Origin: an uncultured Oxalobacter sp.
GTDB lineage: Bacteria; Pseudomonadota; Gammaproteobacteria; Burkholderiales; Burkholderiaceae_D
Reading direction: 5' to 3'
Length of the DNA: 15,650 nucleotides
Assembly (NCBI GenBank): GCA_934270705.1
Contig: CAKQQG010000036.1
Location: 1-15,650, forward strand
The translations under genes and the position numbers were made by a program. This document shows positions 7,288 through 14,304 of the stretch, in pieces. Below the pieces are notes generated by a model. The model made no database searches. It worked only from the letters and a program-made list of their open reading frames with translations, and had not been told where the DNA came from. Position 1 is the stretch's first letter. Each line of letters starts with the position of its first letter.

Positions 7288-8343
7288 TCAGAATTTGTGG
7301 TTGATACCGATCTGGACGCCGGTGACGCCGTCTTCTTCAAAACTTCTTCCGCGGAAGAACTGGGCGACGGCCTTGTCCTCGAAGTCGGAATAGGCCAGCT
7401 GACCGTACAGGGTGGTGCGTTTGGAAAGGCTGTAAAAATAGCCGACGCTGTATTTCTTGACATCGCCCGAATCATGATTGTCCCAGTAGGCCAGACCGGA
7501 GTTTTTGACGTCGCGGACTTTCATCCAGTTCAGCGAGGCACCGATACGGTGTACGCCGCTCTGGTAGTCTCCGGAGAGAATCCAGTTGTCCTGTCTGGAT
7601 TCGGTGGCATCGAGCTTGTTGCTGGCGTCGCCCATTTTCCAGCCCTTGTCTTCGGTTCTTTCGTAACCCAGACCGATCTTGACGGGGCCGAAGCGGTAAG
7701 ATCCGCCCAGACTCCATACCCAGGAATCGTTCGAGTCGGACAGACGGCTGTAGTTGGCCAGCAGCAACAGCGGACCGTTGTCATAGTTCAGGCCGATGGC
7801 ATAACCGTCGTTGTCCGCATTGTTTCGGGTGACATCGTCATCGACATGCTGTGTGTTCTGGCCGAGATAGTAGCCCAGTGAAACGCGGAAACCGGAAAGG
7901 CTCGGTGAATCGTAACGGGCGACGTTGCTGATGCGGCTGGTGCGTTGCGTGCCTTTCATCATACTGCCGACGCCTTCCTGGTTGAACGGGTCGAGTCGCC
8001 GGAAACTTTCCGTTTCGATTTCGTTCATGCGCCCGAACCGGACACGCCCGAACGGTCCGGACAAGCCGAGGTTGGAAGCGCCTTCCCATTCGGGATCGCT
8101 GTTTTTGCCGTTCCACAAATCAAGCCGCTGTTCCAGCTGGAATGTCGCCTTGTAACCGCCGCCAAGATCTTCGGTGCCCTTGAAACCGATCCGGCTGTCG
8201 TTCCATTCGCCCATTTGCAAATCCGAACCGGTTTCCTTGATGTAGCCGGTATCGAGTACCCCGTAGATGGTGACGTTGCTCTGCGCACTGGCTGTGCCTG
8301 TGAAAATTGTCGCCAGCGAGAGAGCCAGCCATGTTTTTTTCAT
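7288..8343 (-). CDS. Outer-membrane porin 2 (Gram-negative general porin family)
   Basis: A 351-residue porin with signal peptide MKKTWLALSLATIFTGTASA cleaved before QSNVTIYG. Barrel landmarks are RIGFKGTEDLGGGYKATF near 51-68, GPFGRVRFGR at 96-105 entering loop L3, ETESFRRLDPFNQEG at 110-124, RYDSPSLSGFRVSLGYYLG near 143-161, YSLSKRTTLYGQLAYSDFE near the end, and a terminal NHKF. It is closer to porin 3 than to porin 1, with nearly matching N-terminal 70 residues, which fits tandem duplication. ATG 8343 has GGAG 6 bases upstream. The leader carries an inverted-repeat structure abutting this site, described separately, which could make translation of this copy controllable. It is probably monocistronic. 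Confidence 0.93.
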   Translation of the reverse strand: MKKTWLALSLATIFTGTASAQSNVTIYGVLDTGYIKETGSDLQMGEWNDSRIGFKGTEDLGGGYKATFQLEQRLDLWNGKNSDPEWEGASNLGLSGPFGRVRFGRMNEIETESFRRLDPFNQEGVGSMMKGTQRTSRISNVARYDSPSLSGFRVSLGYYLGQNTQHVDDDVTRNNADNDGYAIGLNYDNGPLLLLANYSRLSDSNDSWVWSLGGSYRFGPVKIGLGYERTEDKGWKMGDASNKLDATESRQDNWILSGDYQSGVHRIGASLNWMKVRDVKNSGLAYWDNHDSGDVKKYSVGYFYSLSKRTTLYGQLAYSDFEDKAVAQFFRGRSFEEDGVTGVQIGINHKF

Positions 8344-8349
8344 TGTTTG

Positions 8350-8405
8350 CTCCAGTTGAGATGGTTGTGTTTGCGGGTGTTTTCCGCACCCGCGTCTATC
8401 TCAAC
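8350..8405 (-). promoter_or_regulatory. Structured 5' leader of porin 2
   Basis: Two nested perfect inverted repeats lie just upstream of porin 2. The inner one is GCGGGTG/CACCCGC (8373-8379 with 8387-8393, 7-base loop). The outer one is GTTGAGAT/ATCTCAAC (8355-8362 with 8398-8405), with flanking C-G pairs across single mismatches. On the minus-strand transcript the 3' arm of the outer stem ends one base before the GGAG ribosome binding site (8350-8353). The structure is read from the bases; a role in translation control is inferred and assumes transcription starts upstream of 8405. Confidence 0.5.
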
Positions 8406-8502
8406 AGTTTTCTGTGACGGCATCATGACCGGATGGCTGTTACCGCGGTTTGAGGCGGCGGCAAGCGGGCATGGGTGGGGGATGTGTTGCGATTGAAGGG
8501 CA

Positions 8503-8535
8503 TTCCGCCGGCGAAGCGGTGTCTTGCCGGCGGAA
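8503..8535 (-). repeat. Long hairpin in porin 3 - porin 2 intergenic region
   Basis: TTCCGCCGGC (8503-8512) and GCCGGCGGAA (8526-8535) form a perfect 10-bp stem around a 13-base loop, 45 bases beyond the porin 3 stop and just past its likely terminator. No T-run follows on the minus strand. Its architecture resembles the hairpin after porin 1 (11-bp stem, 13-base loop). Confidence 0.5.
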
Positions 8536-8539
8536 AAAG

Positions 8540-8568
8540 GGAAGGGAGCGGGCCGGAGAGAGCCCGCT
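8540..8568 (-). terminator. Likely intrinsic terminator of porin 3
   Basis: On the minus strand AGCGGGC/GCCCGCT (8562-8568 with 8547-8553) forms a 7-bp GC-rich stem with an 8-base loop, 11 bases after the porin 3 stop. It is followed by a pyrimidine stretch that ends in TTTTT. The T-run is interrupted, so efficiency is uncertain. Confidence 0.5.
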
Positions 8569-8579
8569 TTGTCGATATC

Positions 8580-9677
8580 TCAGAAAAGATGGTTGATACC
8601 GATGGATACACCGGTGACGTTGTCGCCACTGAAGGTCTCGCCACGGAAGAATCGTGCCAGGGTTTTGTCCTCGAAGTCGGTGTATGCCAGCTGGCCATAC
8701 AGGGTAGTCCGTTTGGAGAGGCTGTAAAAATAACCGACGCTGTATTTGCGGGCATCGCCGGAATCGTAGTCGCCCAGAAACAGGCTGTCGTCCGAACTGC
8801 CGCCCTCACGCCGTATATCCCGTAATTTCATGTAGTTGAAGGCAGCTGCCCATTTGTGCCGGCCGGTCGTGTATTCGCCCGACAGAACGTAGCTGTCTTG
8901 ACGGGAGCGGACGCCTTCGTATTTGTTTGAGTAGGATGAGCCGGTGGCATGCGGCTTCCAACCGTTGTCCCGCGTCTGTTCATAGCCCAGCGAGGCCTTG
9001 AAGGGACCGAACCGGTATTGACCGCCCAGACTCCAGATGAAGGAATTGGCCGAGTCGGACAGACGGCTGAAGTTGGCAAGCAAGAGCATCGGACCGTTGT
9101 CGTAGTTGAGGCTGACGGCGAATCCGTCGTTGTCCGCGCCGTTGGACTTGAGCAGGTTGCCGTAGCTGTCACGCGAGTCACGGTTGGTATTGGTACCGAG
9201 CGTGTAGCTGGCCTTGACGGAAAAGTTCCGGTAAACCGGTGAATCGTAACGGATGGTGTTGCTGACCCGGTTGAAGTGCAGGGTGCTTAACAAAATACTG
9301 GCGATACCTTCTTCGTTGAATGGGTCAAGCCGGCGGAAACTTTCGGTTTCCAGTTCGTTGAGACGTCCGAGCCGGACGGAACCGAAGGGACCTGACAGCC
9401 CGACATTGGACGCGCCTTCCCAGTCGGTTCCGTTTATGGCGCCGTTGTTGACGAAATAACGTTGTTCGAGCTGGAATGTCGCCTGGTAGCCGCCGCCCAG
9501 ATCTTCTGTGCCTTTAAAGCCGATACGGCTGCTGTTCCATTGCGACATTTTGAGGTCGGAGCCGGTTTCCTTGACCAGACCGGTATCGATCAGGCCGTAT
9601 ATGGTGACGTTCGACTGGGCATATGCCGTACCGCACAGTGTTGTCATGACTGCCAGCGAGCAAAGTGTTTTGTGCAT
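8580..9677 (-). CDS. Outer-membrane porin 3 (Gram-negative general porin family)
   Basis: A 365-residue porin with signal peptide MHKTLCSLAVMTTLCGTAYA cleaved before QSNVTIYG. It carries RIGFKGTEDLGGGYQATF near 51-68, GPFGSVRLGR at 96-105, ETESFRRLDPFNEEGI at 110-125 in loop L3, RYDSPVYRNFSVKASYTLG near 143-161, YSLSKRTTLYGQLAYTDFE and a terminal NHLF. Strong likeness to porin 2, including the L3 acidic cluster and the last strands, points to a duplication. It is about 14 residues longer, mainly in the loops around residues 160-250 where surface variation is expected. ATG 9677 has AGGAGA 5 bases upstream. An AT-rich promoter-like region lies about 100 bases further up. Confidence 0.93.
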   Translation of the reverse strand: MHKTLCSLAVMTTLCGTAYAQSNVTIYGLIDTGLVKETGSDLKMSQWNSSRIGFKGTEDLGGGYQATFQLEQRYFVNNGAINGTDWEGASNVGLSGPFGSVRLGRLNELETESFRRLDPFNEEGIASILLSTLHFNRVSNTIRYDSPVYRNFSVKASYTLGTNTNRDSRDSYGNLLKSNGADNDGFAVSLNYDNGPMLLLANFSRLSDSANSFIWSLGGQYRFGPFKASLGYEQTRDNGWKPHATGSSYSNKYEGVRSRQDSYVLSGEYTTGRHKWAAAFNYMKLRDIRREGGSSDDSLFLGDYDSGDARKYSVGYFYSLSKRTTLYGQLAYTDFEDKTLARFFRGETFSGDNVTGVSIGINHLF

Positions 9678-9780
9678 GATTGTCTCCTGAAAAGCAAAAT
9701 ACCTGAATGGCCAGTTGGCGGAATCGAAGGTGACTCATAAGAGGCGCGTTGTAACCGGCAACCGTTCACGACTGTGATAA

Positions 9781-9808
9781 AGCATATTCCATGCCAATTT
9801 TTTGTAAA
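9781..9808 (-). promoter_or_regulatory. Candidate sigma-70 promoter for porin 3
   Basis: On the minus strand TTTACA (plus 9803-9808), a 16-base spacer and TATGCT (plus 9781-9786) lie about 105 bases before the porin 3 ATG. They sit inside a markedly AT-rich stretch (about 9795-9840) that could act as an UP-like element. Alternative pairings in the same stretch are possible. Confidence 0.4.
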
Positions 9809-9944
9809 AAATTTTTATTTGAAAATCAACGAGTTATTGTTTGATTGTGCGAATTTTCCGGGAGGGCGGGCTGAGGTGTGTGCAGGATATGTGCAGGGGG
9901 GTCGCACGGAGGAGGCGTGATGCGACAGGATGAGCGTTTCCGGT

Positions 9945-10349
9945 TCAGAGAAAGAATTTTTTGGGAGGCAAACCGGAAAAGGCCGCGATGGTGGCGATGG
10001 CGTGATCGAGGTAGAAGACTTCGAAAACCGGATTGTCGGCACTGCGGTATTCTTCACGAAGGCTTGCATCGTCATCGAGCATTTTTTGCTTGATGGAAAG
10101 ATTGTTTTCGAAGACGGCGTCTCCGCTCACCCGTATCCAGGCTTCTTCGGGTGATGCGGTCGTCAGTTCGACTGATGGGTGGTGTATCAGTTCCTTGTAA
10201 ACATCCTTGCGGTTGCTGGTACAGAACCAGAGTCTGTCGTCGGACTCGAGACGGAATTTGAAGGGGCGTACTCTGGGCTTGCCGTCCATGCCGATGGTGG
10301 CGAGGAACTGGACGGGATTTTCCTGCAGGAACCGGATGACGATTTCCAT
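9945..10349 (-). CDS. Pyridoxamine 5'-phosphate oxidase-like FMN-binding split-barrel protein
   Basis: A 134-residue cytoplasmic protein of the PNPOx-like split-barrel family, which usually binds FMN or a related cofactor and includes small flavin reductases. Visible features are PVQFLATIGMDGKPRVRPFKF (about 12-32, the classic first strands of the fold), DRLWFCTSNRKDVYKELIHHP around 38-58, VELTTASPEEAWIRVSGDAVF at 60-80, and a C-terminal LDHAIATI...LPPKKFFL. The ATG at 10349 is chosen over a GTG 30 bases upstream because GGAG lies 8 bases before it. The length fits the short family members and not true PdxH (about 210 residues), so vitamin B6 synthesis is unlikely. The substrate is unknown. 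It sits between porin 3 and the half-porin on the same strand, apparently as its own unit. Confidence 0.8.
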   Translation of the reverse strand: MEIVIRFLQENPVQFLATIGMDGKPRVRPFKFRLESDDRLWFCTSNRKDVYKELIHHPSVELTTASPEEAWIRVSGDAVFENNLSIKQKMLDDDASLREEYRSADNPVFEVFYLDHAIATIAAFSGLPPKKFFL

Positions 10350-10684
10350 CGGGTGTTCTCCTGTGAAGGGTTCGGTCACAAGGCCGTCTCGGCCGCTTGC
10401 GGAGGCAGGCCGGACGTTTTTTTCGTGCGGATGCCACCCGGTTTCTTATGATACTCCGTCAGGTTGCGGACGGCTAGCGCGGTAGCGGCGAAGCCCCGAA
10501 TGCATGGCGCTTCCGTTTCTTTTTGCATACAGAAACGGATGGCGGGTGGTGGCGGACGGGAAAACGCCGGTGTCGTGTACCGGCGGGAAGTCGGCCCGCA
10601 TGCATGAACGGCGCACAGGTGAGCGTTGCGGGAACGTGTGCGCCGGCGCGCATGAGAGCGCGGCAATGAAAGACAGGGGCAGGA
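10350..10684. other. Hairpin-rich intergenic region between the half-porin and the split-barrel gene
   Basis: A 335-base stretch without a convincing gene. Besides the terminator at 10561-10585 it holds two further inverted repeats. GGCGCACA/TGTGCGCC (10610-10617 with 10637-10644) encloses an inner CGTT/AACG pair. TCCGTTTCT/AGAAACGGA (10512-10520 with 10531-10539) is a 9-bp stem with a 10-base loop. The promoter of the split-barrel gene must lie in the part nearest 10350, but I see no clear one. Confidence 0.5.
10561..10585 (-). terminator. Intrinsic terminator of the half-porin gene
   Basis: On the minus strand CGCCGGT/ACCGGCG (10565-10571 with 10579-10585) forms a perfect 7-bp GC-rich stem with a 7-base loop and is followed directly by TTTT. 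It lies about 100 bases past the half-porin stop, leaving a structured 3' untranslated region between. Confidence 0.65.
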
Positions 10685-11593
10685 CTAGAAGCGGTGTGAC
10701 ATGCCGACCTGAAAGCCTGTGATGTTGTCGTTTTCGGTCTCGCCGCGCCGGTATCCGTGCAGCGCGTCGCTGTCGTAGTCGGTATGGGCCACCATGCCGT
10801 AAAACGAGGTGGTATCCGATGCGTCGTAGGTATAGCCGATGGTGAACGTTCGCAAATCGGCCGAGTCGTCATTGTCGCCGGAAGGCCCGCCGTTTTTCAG
10901 GTCTTTGAAACGGACGAGATTCATGGCGGCGTTGACGCGCCCGTTACCGGTGTTGTATTCCATGCCGAGATGCCAGTTGTCGCGGTCTGCCGGTGTTTCG
11001 ACCAGATCGTCGCCGTCGATATCGTATGTCGCCTTGCCGGCCAGAAGCTGCGAGGCGCGTTCACGGCTTTTGTCGTTGGTTTTTTCGTAATTGACGGAAA
11101 AGCGTGCTGCTCCGATGGCGTATCCTTTTTGCATGGGCGATGTGTAGCCGGTGTTTTCCGGTTTTTCCGTTTCGTTGATACGGATGAACGACGGGGGGTT
11201 GCCCTGTTGCGTCTGTGGCAGGGCGGTGTCATCACGGAAAATGTCGGGCGAGACTGGTATGGTGCGGGTTGTTTGCATGGCGGCATGTACGACGGCAGGG
11301 CTTGCCTTGCGGGTTGTCTCGCGGCGTGTCGTTTTGCGGGATACGGCGCGGGATGCCGGTGTCGTCTGGGCGGTCTGTACGGTCGTCGCGGCAAAGGGCG
11401 TGCGTTTTTGCCAGTCGGATACGACTGGCGTGCCCGTCTGTGCCGGTATGGCGGATGTCGTGTCGTGAGCGGTTGTTCCGGCCTGTGCTGTCTGGCACGC
11501 GAAGCCGCCCGTTACGGTAAGCGTCATCCATGCCGCGGTGATGGAAAGAAAGCGGGCGTGAGAGGCTGATTGGAAAAACGGCGTTTTTTTCAT
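10685..11593 (-). CDS. Half-porin: exported Thr/Ala-rich segment fused to a C-terminal porin barrel half
   Basis: A 302-residue protein. ATG 11593 has GGAG 7 bases upstream. Residues 1-38 form a long signal peptide (charged MKKTPFF start, hydrophobic ITAAWMTLTVTGG, probable cut at AQA before GTT). Residues 39-150 are low-complexity and rich in Thr, Ala, Gln and Arg, with no porin resemblance. From about 155 to 302 it aligns with the C-terminal half of the neighbouring porins: FSVNYEKTNDK, DNWHLGMEYNTG, NLVRFKDLKNG, LRTFTIGYTYD, TTSFYGMVAHTDYD and a final GMSHRF. The N-terminal strands, the GFKGTEDLGGGYKA signature and loop L3 are absent. It could be a decayed porin, a specialised outer-membrane anchor with a periplasmic or surface segment, or a remnant captured under a new N-terminus. 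The frame is open, has its own ribosome binding site and terminator, and keeps the terminal Phe, so it may be expressed. Confidence 0.75.
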   Translation of the reverse strand: MKKTPFFQSASHARFLSITAAWMTLTVTGGFACQTAQAGTTAHDTTSAIPAQTGTPVVSDWQKRTPFAATTVQTAQTTPASRAVSRKTTRRETTRKASPAVVHAAMQTTRTIPVSPDIFRDDTALPQTQQGNPPSFIRINETEKPENTGYTSPMQKGYAIGAARFSVNYEKTNDKSRERASQLLAGKATYDIDGDDLVETPADRDNWHLGMEYNTGNGRVNAAMNLVRFKDLKNGGPSGDNDDSADLRTFTIGYTYDASDTTSFYGMVAHTDYDSDALHGYRRGETENDNITGFQVGMSHRF

Positions 11594-11666
11594 GGTTGAT
11601 CTCCGGTCGCACTTGAAAGAACGGCGAAGCTCATATCGTGACGTATGCACGCATTCTGTATCGTCC

Positions 11667-11675
11667 AATCTAGCA
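11667..11675 (-). promoter_or_regulatory. Candidate extended -10 element for the half-porin gene
   Basis: On the minus strand TGCTAGATT (TGn plus a -10-like hexamer) lies about 75 bases before the half-porin ATG. No recognisable -35 is present, as is common for extended -10 promoters. The yrbL-like promoter at 13243-13271 has the similar TGCTAGAAT. Confidence 0.35.
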
Positions 11676-11808
11676 CATAAAAAAACGGGATGGGTGTCCT
11701 GTAACAATTTTTAAAGATTTGAACGATGTTGCAGGGTATTGGGATGTATTTCGATGGAAAAGACGGCGAAAGGCGAAGTTCCGGCGTTTGGCGGATACAG
11801 GGCGGGGG

Positions 11809-12399
11809 TCAGCGGAAACGGACTTGCGGAAATCGCTTGCCCATTCTCTGGAGGAATTTTTCCCATTTCCGGATGATTTTGCGATTGCCGATGAAGCGGA
11901 AGAAATTCGAGGCGGGAATCAGCTCCGTACTGCCGAATCCGTCGATGAGAATCAGACGGATGCCGGACGGCACGCGTTTGATGACGATATTGTCGACGTC
12001 AAGGTCGCTCGGGATGATGTTGTAGCGCAAGAGGTAGGCTTTCAGTTCGTCCAGTGCCGCCTGAAGTTCTTCTGTCTGTTCCTGCGAGAGCGGGGAAGAC
12101 AGGTAGCTTAGCAGGGCCATGGCGGGAGAGCTTTCGCTTTCAGGGATGTGAAAATCACGCACATATTCCTGTTCGAAACCGATGAAGCCATCGCCGTGCA
12201 CTTCACCGTAGAACTGCGGGATATGGTCGAACGGAACGCCGCGGCTCATCAGGAAGCGGAAATACCGGATTTCACGTTCGGTTTGCCGGGTATTGCCGTC
12301 CAGACTGATCTTGACCAGACGCGAGGGATCATCGGGATTGAGGTAACAGGTCCGTTCCATTCCCTTTCCGATAACAGGCCAGGCGGTGTAGTCGATCAT
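11809..12399 (-). CDS. YrbL-family protein, copy 1 (PhoP regulatory network family)
   Basis: A 196-residue cytoplasmic protein of the YrbL family, which has a diminutive protein-kinase-like fold and is known in enterobacteria as part of the PhoP regulon; its biochemical role is unsettled. Kinase-like landmarks are GKGMERTCYLNP at 11-22 in place of the glycine loop, RLVKIS with Lys 30 in the position of the ATP lysine, EREIRYF at 41-47, DLDVDNIVIK at 132-141 resembling a catalytic loop, and LILIDGFGSTELIP at 149-162 resembling the metal-binding segment. The C-terminus is basic. It follows copy 2 on the same strand after a 125-base gap with its own promoter-like pair, so separate transcription is possible. 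No Shine-Dalgarno sequence is visible before ATG 12399. Confidence 0.8.
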   Translation of the reverse strand: MIDYTAWPVIGKGMERTCYLNPDDPSRLVKISLDGNTRQTEREIRYFRFLMSRGVPFDHIPQFYGEVHGDGFIGFEQEYVRDFHIPESESSPAMALLSYLSSPLSQEQTEELQAALDELKAYLLRYNIIPSDLDVDNIVIKRVPSGIRLILIDGFGSTELIPASNFFRFIGNRKIIRKWEKFLQRMGKRFPQVRFR

Positions 12400-12485
12400 G
12401 ATGGTGTAATGCAGAGGATGTTGCCAGTATCAACAACGGTTTTCCGGCAGATGTACGGTTGCCCTGACAGGAGACAGGCACTGCT

Positions 12486-12513
12486 ATTGTAACGGCAGGT
12501 GGTGAATACGCAA
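12486..12513 (-). promoter_or_regulatory. Candidate promoter for YrbL-family copy 1
   Basis: On the minus strand TTGCGT (plus 12508-12513), a 16-base spacer and TACAAT (plus 12486-12491) lie in the gap between the two YrbL genes, about 85 bases before the copy 1 start. The -10 is good (5 of 6) and the -35 modest. Confidence 0.4.
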
Positions 12514-12524
12514 AATGTACGGCT

Positions 12525-13133
12525 TCAGGCGGCGAAAAGATGCGGATAGTGTGTGTGCAGCTGGTTCATGAAACGCGCCCAGCGCCGCAGGATTTTCTTT
12601 CGCCCGAAAAACGGGATGTATTTCGAGACCGGAATCCACTCGGTGTCATAGACGCCGTCGATCAGGATCAGATGAATGCCGTTGTCCGGCAGGTTTTTGA
12701 CGACGACGTTGTTGTAATCGATACCCAGCGCGAGGACGTTGTATTTGAGCAGCCAGCTTTTCAGCTTTTCGATCGCTTGCCAGAAAGCGGTGATTTCGGC
12801 AGGTGTCCGCGGGTTGGCCAGATACTGGCGTACGGTCGGACTGTGCATGATCTGCGATGTCTGACCGGTGATGCCGGTCGGGATTTCGTTGACGATCAGT
12901 TCCTGTTCGATGCCGATACTGTCGCTGGTGCGGATGACGCCGTAATATTTGGGAACATGGTCGAAGGGAACGCCTTTTCCCGCCAGATAACTGAAATAGT
13001 CGATTTCGCGCAAGGTCTGCTTGGTGCGGTCGCTGCGTGCGATCTTGACGCATCGTGTCGGGTCTTGCGGATTCCGGTAACAGGTACGTTCCGTACCCCG
13101 TCCGATAATTTGCCAGGATGTGTAGTCGGTCAT
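12525..13133 (-). CDS. YrbL-family protein, copy 2 (PhoP regulatory network family)
   Basis: A 202-residue paralogue of the downstream copy, with the same order of features: GRGTERTCYRNPQDPTRCVKI at 11-31 with Lys 30, LREIDYFSYLAGKGVPFDHVPKYYG at 41-65, IDYNNVVVK at 138-146, and HLILIDGVYDTEWIP at 154-168 with the IDG Asp at 159. The C-terminus is basic (RKKILRRWARF) as in copy 1. Conserved residues are the presumed nucleotide- and metal-binding ones, while the middle (about 80-120) diverges, so both copies are likely functional and old. No Shine-Dalgarno sequence stands before ATG 13133. An extended -10 promoter lies about 110 bases upstream. The role is inferred from the family only. Confidence 0.8.
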   Translation of the reverse strand: MTDYTSWQIIGRGTERTCYRNPQDPTRCVKIARSDRTKQTLREIDYFSYLAGKGVPFDHVPKYYGVIRTSDSIGIEQELIVNEIPTGITGQTSQIMHSPTVRQYLANPRTPAEITAFWQAIEKLKSWLLKYNVLALGIDYNNVVVKNLPDNGIHLILIDGVYDTEWIPVSKYIPFFGRKKILRRWARFMNQLHTHYPHLFAA

Positions 13134-13242
13134 GAATACTGATAAACAAAGGTTTTTTCCGGTCTGCGAACTGCCGTCTCGCCGAAGCGGAAGGGGGCGA
13201 TGCCTTGCCTGCGGGACAATCTGGCATGACCGTCAAAATGCG

Positions 13243-13271
13243 ATTCTAGCATCCGGATGCGGCAAGACCAA
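13243..13271 (-). promoter_or_regulatory. Candidate promoter for YrbL-family copy 2
   Basis: On the minus strand TTGGTC (plus 13266-13271), a 17-base spacer and TAGAAT (plus 13243-13248), preceded by TGC, form an extended -10 promoter. The predicted start leaves a leader of about 100 bases before ATG 13133. Confidence 0.5.
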
Positions 13272-13399
13272 ACGCAGGATGCGGGGCATTGTCTCGGATT
13301 TGCCATGTATTTCAGAATACGCATGAACCCGGACACATGCCGATGTGTTGTGACGGAAATCCGGCTGGTGAGACGGAATACGCGTGGAAGGCGGGTTCG

Positions 13400-14161
13400 T
13401 CAGTCGGCGACGTCGTGTTTGTCTCGGATCCGGTTTTCGACTGGATTCGTCTTTTCGCCGGTTTGCGTACGGGAACGGATGGAAAGACGGATATAACGGC
13501 TGCGCGGATCGCGTCCCGGGGCGGGCGGCGCACTGTGGTGACAGCGGTGGCATCCGCAGGAAGCTTCGGTGGCGCCGGCTTCGCCGTCTTTCATCTCGTG
13601 TGCCGGCAGGAACGGAATGATATTGATGAAAAACGAAACGAATACGCCGATGAGGGTGTCGATCATGCGGTTGATGGCGAAGCCGGAAATGCTCGTATCG
13701 GCGCCGTGCGTGATTGTGACCGACAGGAAGGCGATGCAGGTGATGTTGGTCAGCGCGTTTTTCCGCATGAAGTCGGCCAGATATTTGAACGGCGCGATCG
13801 GCAGCGGGATTTTATGGTCGGATGTGCCGGTAAGGGAAATGCGTGGCTTGCGCTTGACGATTTCGGCCATGTACATGAGGGGGATGATGCAGGCGGATAT
13901 CAGGAGGTTTGCCCAGACCGGATGGGATTCCAGCGAAATGCCGCGGATGATGAAAAGCGCCAGCATGCCCGTGAACCCGCCGATCAGGGTGCCGATGGTG
14001 CGGTTCAGGCCGATGCGGAAGGTGCTTTTGATTTCCGGCTGGACGCAGATGACCGCCGCGATCGCCGAATAGAAGGGCGCCCCGGTACCGATATCGAAGA
14101 ACAGGTAAATCAGGCAGCAGATGAAAACGGATACAGCAGCCTTGATTATGACGATTCCCAT
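13400..14161 (-). CDS. ArAE/FUSC-like aromatic acid exporter family membrane protein, copy A
   Basis: A 253-residue inner-membrane protein. The first 185 residues match the N-terminal domain of aromatic acid exporter family proteins (ArAE_1, FUSC-like): hydrophobic segments near 5-22, 28-42, 56-72, 84-100, 136-150 and 162-185, with signatures GTGAPFYSAIAAVICVQPE at 25-43, FRIGLNRTIGTLIGGFTGM at 48-66 and ITHGADTSISGFAINRMIDT at 150-169. Family members are linked to efflux of aromatic carboxylic acids; the substrate here is unknown. The last 65 residues (about 188-253) are a hydrophilic, Arg-rich tail absent from copy B, with a CGCHRCHH cluster at 202-209. The Shine-Dalgarno before ATG 14161 is weak, but that start aligns with the internal Met of copy B. 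Confidence 0.75.
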   Translation of the reverse strand: MGIVIIKAAVSVFICCLIYLFFDIGTGAPFYSAIAAVICVQPEIKSTFRIGLNRTIGTLIGGFTGMLALFIIRGISLESHPVWANLLISACIIPLMYMAEIVKRKPRISLTGTSDHKIPLPIAPFKYLADFMRKNALTNITCIAFLSVTITHGADTSISGFAINRMIDTLIGVFVSFFINIIPFLPAHEMKDGEAGATEASCGCHRCHHSAPPAPGRDPRSRYIRLSIRSRTQTGEKTNPVENRIRDKHDVAD

Positions 14162-14304
14162 AATGGTCAGGTTCTGTACATGGTCTTTCTATATTAGCCA
14201 AAAGTTTTTTCAAATCTCTTGACCTGTGTTTTTGTTTTGAAAATTTCCGGACGGCTCGCGGTGTTTTTCTGTACCGTCCCGGGGTACGGCATCCGTGTCC
14301 GGTA

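Noticed and set aside
10921..11394. A frameshift hiding a full porin N-terminus in the half-porin gene
   Set aside because: I looked for GFKGTEDLGGG-like or loop L3 motifs in the other minus-strand frame and found only Pro/Arg/Thr-rich sequence, so a single frameshift does not explain the missing half.
10757..11569. A 270-codon plus-strand frame opposite the half-porin
   Set aside because: The minus-strand frame has signal peptide, porin strands and a good start; the plus frame has Cys/Arg/Gly-rich sequence and no ribosome binding site.
13531..13560. CHRCH in exporter copy A as a c-type haem site
   Set aside because: It fits CxxCH formally, but it lies in a hydrophilic tail of an exporter with no other cytochrome feature and probably on the cytoplasmic side.
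13289..14197. A 302-codon plus-strand frame opposite exporter copy A
   Set aside because: Antisense to conserved membrane segments shared with copy B; it reads as Asp/Gly/Arg-rich low-complexity sequence.
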